Below are positions 61,183 through 64,000 of a stretch of DNA of 64,000 nt, piece after piece. The position numbers and the translations under genes were made by a program. Positions within the stretch are counted from its first letter, which is position 1. Each line of letters starts with the position of its first letter. The stretch is from Streptomyces griseus (lineage in GTDB: Bacteria > Actinomycetota > Actinomycetes > Streptomycetales > Streptomycetaceae), in contig NZ_UAVD01000007.1 in assembly GCF_900460065.1 (NCBI RefSeq), forward strand, positions 62,001 to 126,000, in the 5' to 3' direction. The notes under the pieces are model-generated. The model worked only from the letters and a program-made list of their open reading frames with translations. It was not told the DNA's origin and searched no databases.

Positions 61183-61248
61183 GGTCCTGTCGTCGAACTG
61201 CCGTCGTCGCCCGAAGGGCGGGGCAGGCGGCAGTTCGACGACAGGACC
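61183..61248. repeat. Long inverted repeat, terminator or MITE-like element
   Basis: A perfect 21-bp stem (61183-61203 with 61228-61248, arm GGTCCTGTCGTCGAACTGCCG) encloses a 24-nt loop that has its own small hairpin (CGCCC-GAA-GGGCG). It lies between two minus-strand genes. A TA precedes the left arm. It may be a terminator, or a small palindromic element whose ends resemble IS termini. Confidence 0.75.
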
Positions 61249-61287
61249 CAGGGGGGCGGTGGGCTCCGGAGCCCACCGCCCCATCCG

Positions 61288-62139
61288 TCAGCGGTGAGCG
61301 CCGGAGAGCGCCGGGGCCGGGGCCGGGCCGTGCGCGGCCCGTTCCCCCTGCATCCGGGTCACCGTGCGTACGAAGAGGACGGCGAGCACCGCGGCCACGA
61401 GGTCCAGCGCGTCGGCGGCCGCGACGAGGGCCGCCGCGTCGGCGATCTGCTGCGGCTCCCGGGCCCGGTTCCACTGGCCCACGGCGATCCGGGAGGCGAG
61501 GAGGGAGACGACCCAGCCGCCCCACCACAGGTTCAGCACCGTCTTCGGAACCGTGCGCCATCCGCCGTCGGGGTGGGGCCGGACGCTCGCCTCCCAGATG
61601 CCGGCCGCGACGCGGTAGGGGAACCAGAGGTTGGCGACCGGGACGAACCAGCCGCCCACCGCCCAGCCCGGGCCCATCCGCTGCACGCCGGCCTCGAAGA
61701 TCTCGGCGTTCCGGCGGGTCCGGTGGAACCAGACGATGAAGAGGACGGCGGTGGCCAGGAACGCCGCCGTCTGGACCGTCCCCGCGAGGTCGTGCAGCTC
61801 CTGGGCGCGCAGGCCCGGCCCGGCGTAGATGTTGAGGGTCTCGTCCGCCGCCACCTCCTCCCACAGGCTGCGCAGGTGCAGGCCGGCGCCGATGACGAAC
61901 AGGTCGCTCGCGACGACGCAGCCCAGCAGGGCGGTCACCGCCCACGACAGGCCGACCGGCGAACGCGGCCGGGTACCGGCGCCCCGGCCTGCGGGCACGG
62001 GCCCGGGGAGAGGGGCGCCGGCGGGGGCCGGGATCGTCGCACCACCGGGCGGCGGGGGCCGGGTGCCCGAGCAGAAGGTGCACAGTCTGCCGTCGGTCAC
62101 GGCCGTTCTGGTACGGCAACGGGTACAGAGCACGGACAC
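61288..62139 (-). CDS. DUF4328-type membrane protein with zinc-ribbon-like start
   Basis: 283 residues. N-terminus CTRCRTRTAVTDGRLCTFC holds two C-x2-C pairs, a likely zinc ribbon. After a Pro/Gly-rich linker come four membrane helices: SWAVTALLGCVVASDLFVIG, LAGTVQTAAFLATAVLFIVWF, and PVANLWFPYRVAAGIWEAS with the WW in NLWWGGWVVSLLASRI. The FEAGVQRMGPGWAVGGWFVP segment is typical of DUF4328. Role unknown. Confidence 0.8.
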   Translation of the reverse strand: MSVLCTRCRTRTAVTDGRLCTFCSGTRPPPPGGATIPAPAGAPLPGPVPAGRGAGTRPRSPVGLSWAVTALLGCVVASDLFVIGAGLHLRSLWEEVAADETLNIYAGPGLRAQELHDLAGTVQTAAFLATAVLFIVWFHRTRRNAEIFEAGVQRMGPGWAVGGWFVPVANLWFPYRVAAGIWEASVRPHPDGGWRTVPKTVLNLWWGGWVVSLLASRIAVGQWNRAREPQQIADAAALVAAADALDLVAAVLAVLFVRTVTRMQGERAAHGPAPAPALSGAHR

Positions 62140-62277
62140 GGAGAAGTCCCCCCAAGGACGGGTCGGCGGTGTGCGACCTCACGTCCTCCCCCGGAGCGCG
62201 CGGTCGGCGGACCGTAGCTCGTGATCAGTGGCGCTGTCCACGAGCTGCGGTCCGCCGTCGGGGAACGCCCCCCGGCC

Positions 62278-63888
62278 TCAGCCCGCGCTGCCGGTCCGCT
62301 CCGCCAGTTCCTGGAACTGTGCCCAGCTCAGCGCCGGTTTCCGGGGATCCCACAGCTTCTGCGAGGTCGCCACCAGCGGCATCCTGATGCCGTCCGCCAC
62401 CTGCTGGGTGGTCTGCGCGTTCGGCAGGTCGCCCCAGACGGCGAACCGGCCGCCGAGGATCTGCCGCGAGTAGCGCTCCGCCACGGGTTCGGTGCCGCGC
62501 AGGACCAGCGGGGTCCACTGCTCGTAGATGCGCTCGCCGGTCGGGTAGACGAACTCGTTGGGCTCGCCGAGCACGTAGTAGAGGAACTCGTCGTTGAGGT
62601 TCAGCATCTTGTAGCCCGCGGCGAGGTACTCCTGCGGCGGGCGGGCGCCGATCTCCTTGCCGGTCCAGTACTCGATCTCGATGTTCTCGTCGGCCTTGAC
62701 CTCGGTGTCGCGGAACAGTCCGTCGTTCCAGGCCTTGGCCGTCCGGCCCTTCGGGACGACGACGTCCGCGCGGTCGTTCAGCCAGCCGGTGGCCAGGTCC
62801 TCGATCGAGGCCCCGGCCCCGTACTTCTTCTCCGCCGCGCGCTGGAGCTGCGGATAGGAGGCGGCCGGGTTCCGGACGGTCAGCGCCTGGTACTCGTCCG
62901 CGCCCAGGTGCCAGAAGCGCCCGGGGAACAGCTCGGTGTACTCGTCGAGGAGTTCGTCGATCAGCTTGGCCGCGCCCGGCTTCGAGATGTCGATGGAGCC
63001 CTTCGACTCCACGCCCGCGGTGTTGCGCAGCTGGAGGTCCGGGTGGGCGGCCAGCACCGCGCCGAGGTGTCCGGGCGAGTCGATCTCGGGGACGACCTCG
63101 ATGTGCCGGCTGTTGGCGAGGGCGACGATGCGGCGGACCTCGTCCTGGGTGAGGGCCTCGTCGGAGACCACCTCGGGGTGCGACTTCGACTCGATCCGGA
63201 AGGCCTGGTCGTCGGAGAAGTGCAGGCCGAGCTGGTTGAGCTTGAGGTCGCCCATCTCGCGTATGCGGTCCTCTATCCACTCCGCGCTGTAGTGCTTGCG
63301 GGCGATGTCGAGGTTGAGTCCGCGCTGCGGCCGGTCCGGCCGGTCGTTGACGACGCCCTCGGGGAGCGTGCCGTCCGCCTTGAGGGACTGCTTGAGCGTA
63401 CGGGTGCCGTAGAAGACGCCCGATTCGTCGGGTCCGGTGATCCTCGCCTTCCGGTCGCGCACGGTGAGCGTGTACGACTCGGCGGGGCCCGCGTCCTTGT
63501 CGCCGAGCGCCAGCTCGACGTCTCCCGCCTTCGCCGGTTCCGCGCCCCGGTAGCGGATCTTCAGCTCCTTGGCGAGCAGCTCCGCCTCGTCGGCGAGCAC
63601 CTGGCTGCCCCTGGCGATGACGACGGTGCTGTCCTTGCCCGGCTGCCAGCCGGGCCCCCGGGCCGGGGTGTGCTCGCGCACCGCGGGGATCGTGCTCGGT
63701 GTGCTGGACATCGGGTAGCTGCGGGAGGGCGACGGGGCGACGGCCTCGGCCGAGGTGCCGGAGGGCGACGCGGTTTCGCCGGACGGTCCGCTGCCGGACC
63801 CCTCCGGCCAGACGACGACGGTGAGGGCGACGGCGGCCGCGGCCGTGACAGCCGCGCCGGTGACGAGGGCACCACGCGTGGGCGACAT
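62278..63888 (-). CDS. Secreted beta-N-acetylhexosaminidase, GH20
   Basis: 536 residues from ATG 63888, with GGAGGAA nine bases upstream. A signal or membrane-anchoring helix (ALVTGAAVTAAAAVALTVVVW) is followed by a Ser/Pro-rich linker and a GH20b-like domain (VVIARGSQVLADEAELLAKELKI). The TIM barrel holds RGLNLDIARKHYS, LGLHFSDDQAFRIES, VVPEIDSPGHLGAVL, and the catalytic Asp-Glu in FWHLGADEYQ. Later NDEFLYYVLGEPN and WTP mark the substrate pocket. Releases terminal GlcNAc/GalNAc, for example from chitin oligomers or wall fragments, outside the cell. Confidence 0.93.
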   Translation of the reverse strand: MSPTRGALVTGAAVTAAAAVALTVVVWPEGSGSGPSGETASPSGTSAEAVAPSPSRSYPMSSTPSTIPAVREHTPARGPGWQPGKDSTVVIARGSQVLADEAELLAKELKIRYRGAEPAKAGDVELALGDKDAGPAESYTLTVRDRKARITGPDESGVFYGTRTLKQSLKADGTLPEGVVNDRPDRPQRGLNLDIARKHYSAEWIEDRIREMGDLKLNQLGLHFSDDQAFRIESKSHPEVVSDEALTQDEVRRIVALANSRHIEVVPEIDSPGHLGAVLAAHPDLQLRNTAGVESKGSIDISKPGAAKLIDELLDEYTELFPGRFWHLGADEYQALTVRNPAASYPQLQRAAEKKYGAGASIEDLATGWLNDRADVVVPKGRTAKAWNDGLFRDTEVKADENIEIEYWTGKEIGARPPQEYLAAGYKMLNLNDEFLYYVLGEPNEFVYPTGERIYEQWTPLVLRGTEPVAERYSRQILGGRFAVWGDLPNAQTTQQVADGIRMPLVATSQKLWDPRKPALSWAQFQELAERTGSAG

Positions 63889-64000
63889 CGGGCAGATTCC
63901 TCCGTTGAGGGGGCAAGAACGGGTGAAACGAGTGAAGAGACGACAAAACCAGTGAAGAGGGTGCAAGGTTGGCATTTTTGGCGGAGGCTCGCCCATCGGG

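Overview
The window is chromosomal DNA of very high G+C with strong GC bias at third codon positions, many GTG (and a few TTG) starts, and GTGA/ATGA stop-start overlaps. It carries the afsQ1-afsQ2-sigQ cluster. This points firmly to Streptomyces; the species cannot be fixed from the sequence alone. No rRNA, tRNA, CRISPR array, intact insertion sequence or prophage was seen.

Layout. 1-7.6 kb: the end of a degenerate aldehyde dehydrogenase, a uridine-kinase-like P-loop protein, and the AfsQ1/AfsQ2/SigQ signalling cluster with an AfsQ1 box between sigQ and afsQ1, followed by a lipoprotein, a VanZ protein, a PspC protein and two small secreted proteins. 7.6-26.9 kb: nucleoside salvage (adenosine deaminase, thymidine phosphorylase, cytidine deaminase, a BMP-type nucleoside ABC transporter and an M20 amidohydrolase). 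Interspersed are a LysR/MFS pair, an L,D-transpeptidase, an ECF sigma factor, a STAS protein and a large subtilase. Four copies of a palindrome close to CTACGCGCGTAG lie upstream of the nucleoside units, so they look like one regulon.

27.2-28.8 kb holds two unrecognised genes. 28.8-43.5 kb is a cell-surface glycopolymer locus: a NeuB-type nonulosonate synthase, a CMP-nonulosonate cytidylyltransferase fused to a HAD phosphatase, two polysialyltransferase-like proteins each paired with a GT2 enzyme, a pyruvyltransferase fusion, an acyltransferase and further transferases. It resembles the Kdn 'teichulosonic acid' locus described in Streptomyces coelicolor. Together these genes would make an activated nonulosonate and build, pyruvylate and acylate an anionic wall polymer.

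43.6-48.4 kb: a MarR regulator with a striking overspaced, SoxR-box-like promoter, a LysE exporter, a second L,D-transpeptidase and an ECF sigma/anti-sigma-like pair. 48.5-51.2 kb: a two-gene OLD-like ATPase plus TOPRIM-like (DUF4276-type) cassette bracketed by imperfect direct repeats, the best candidate here for a little-described, possibly anti-phage, module. 51.4-64 kb: a stand-alone MurG-like transferase, a complete Kdp potassium-pump operon headed by an extra 27-residue membrane peptide, a DAP-decarboxylase-like protein, a universal stress protein next to a five-copy 40-bp tandem repeat, a DUF4328 protein and a GH20 hexosaminidase.
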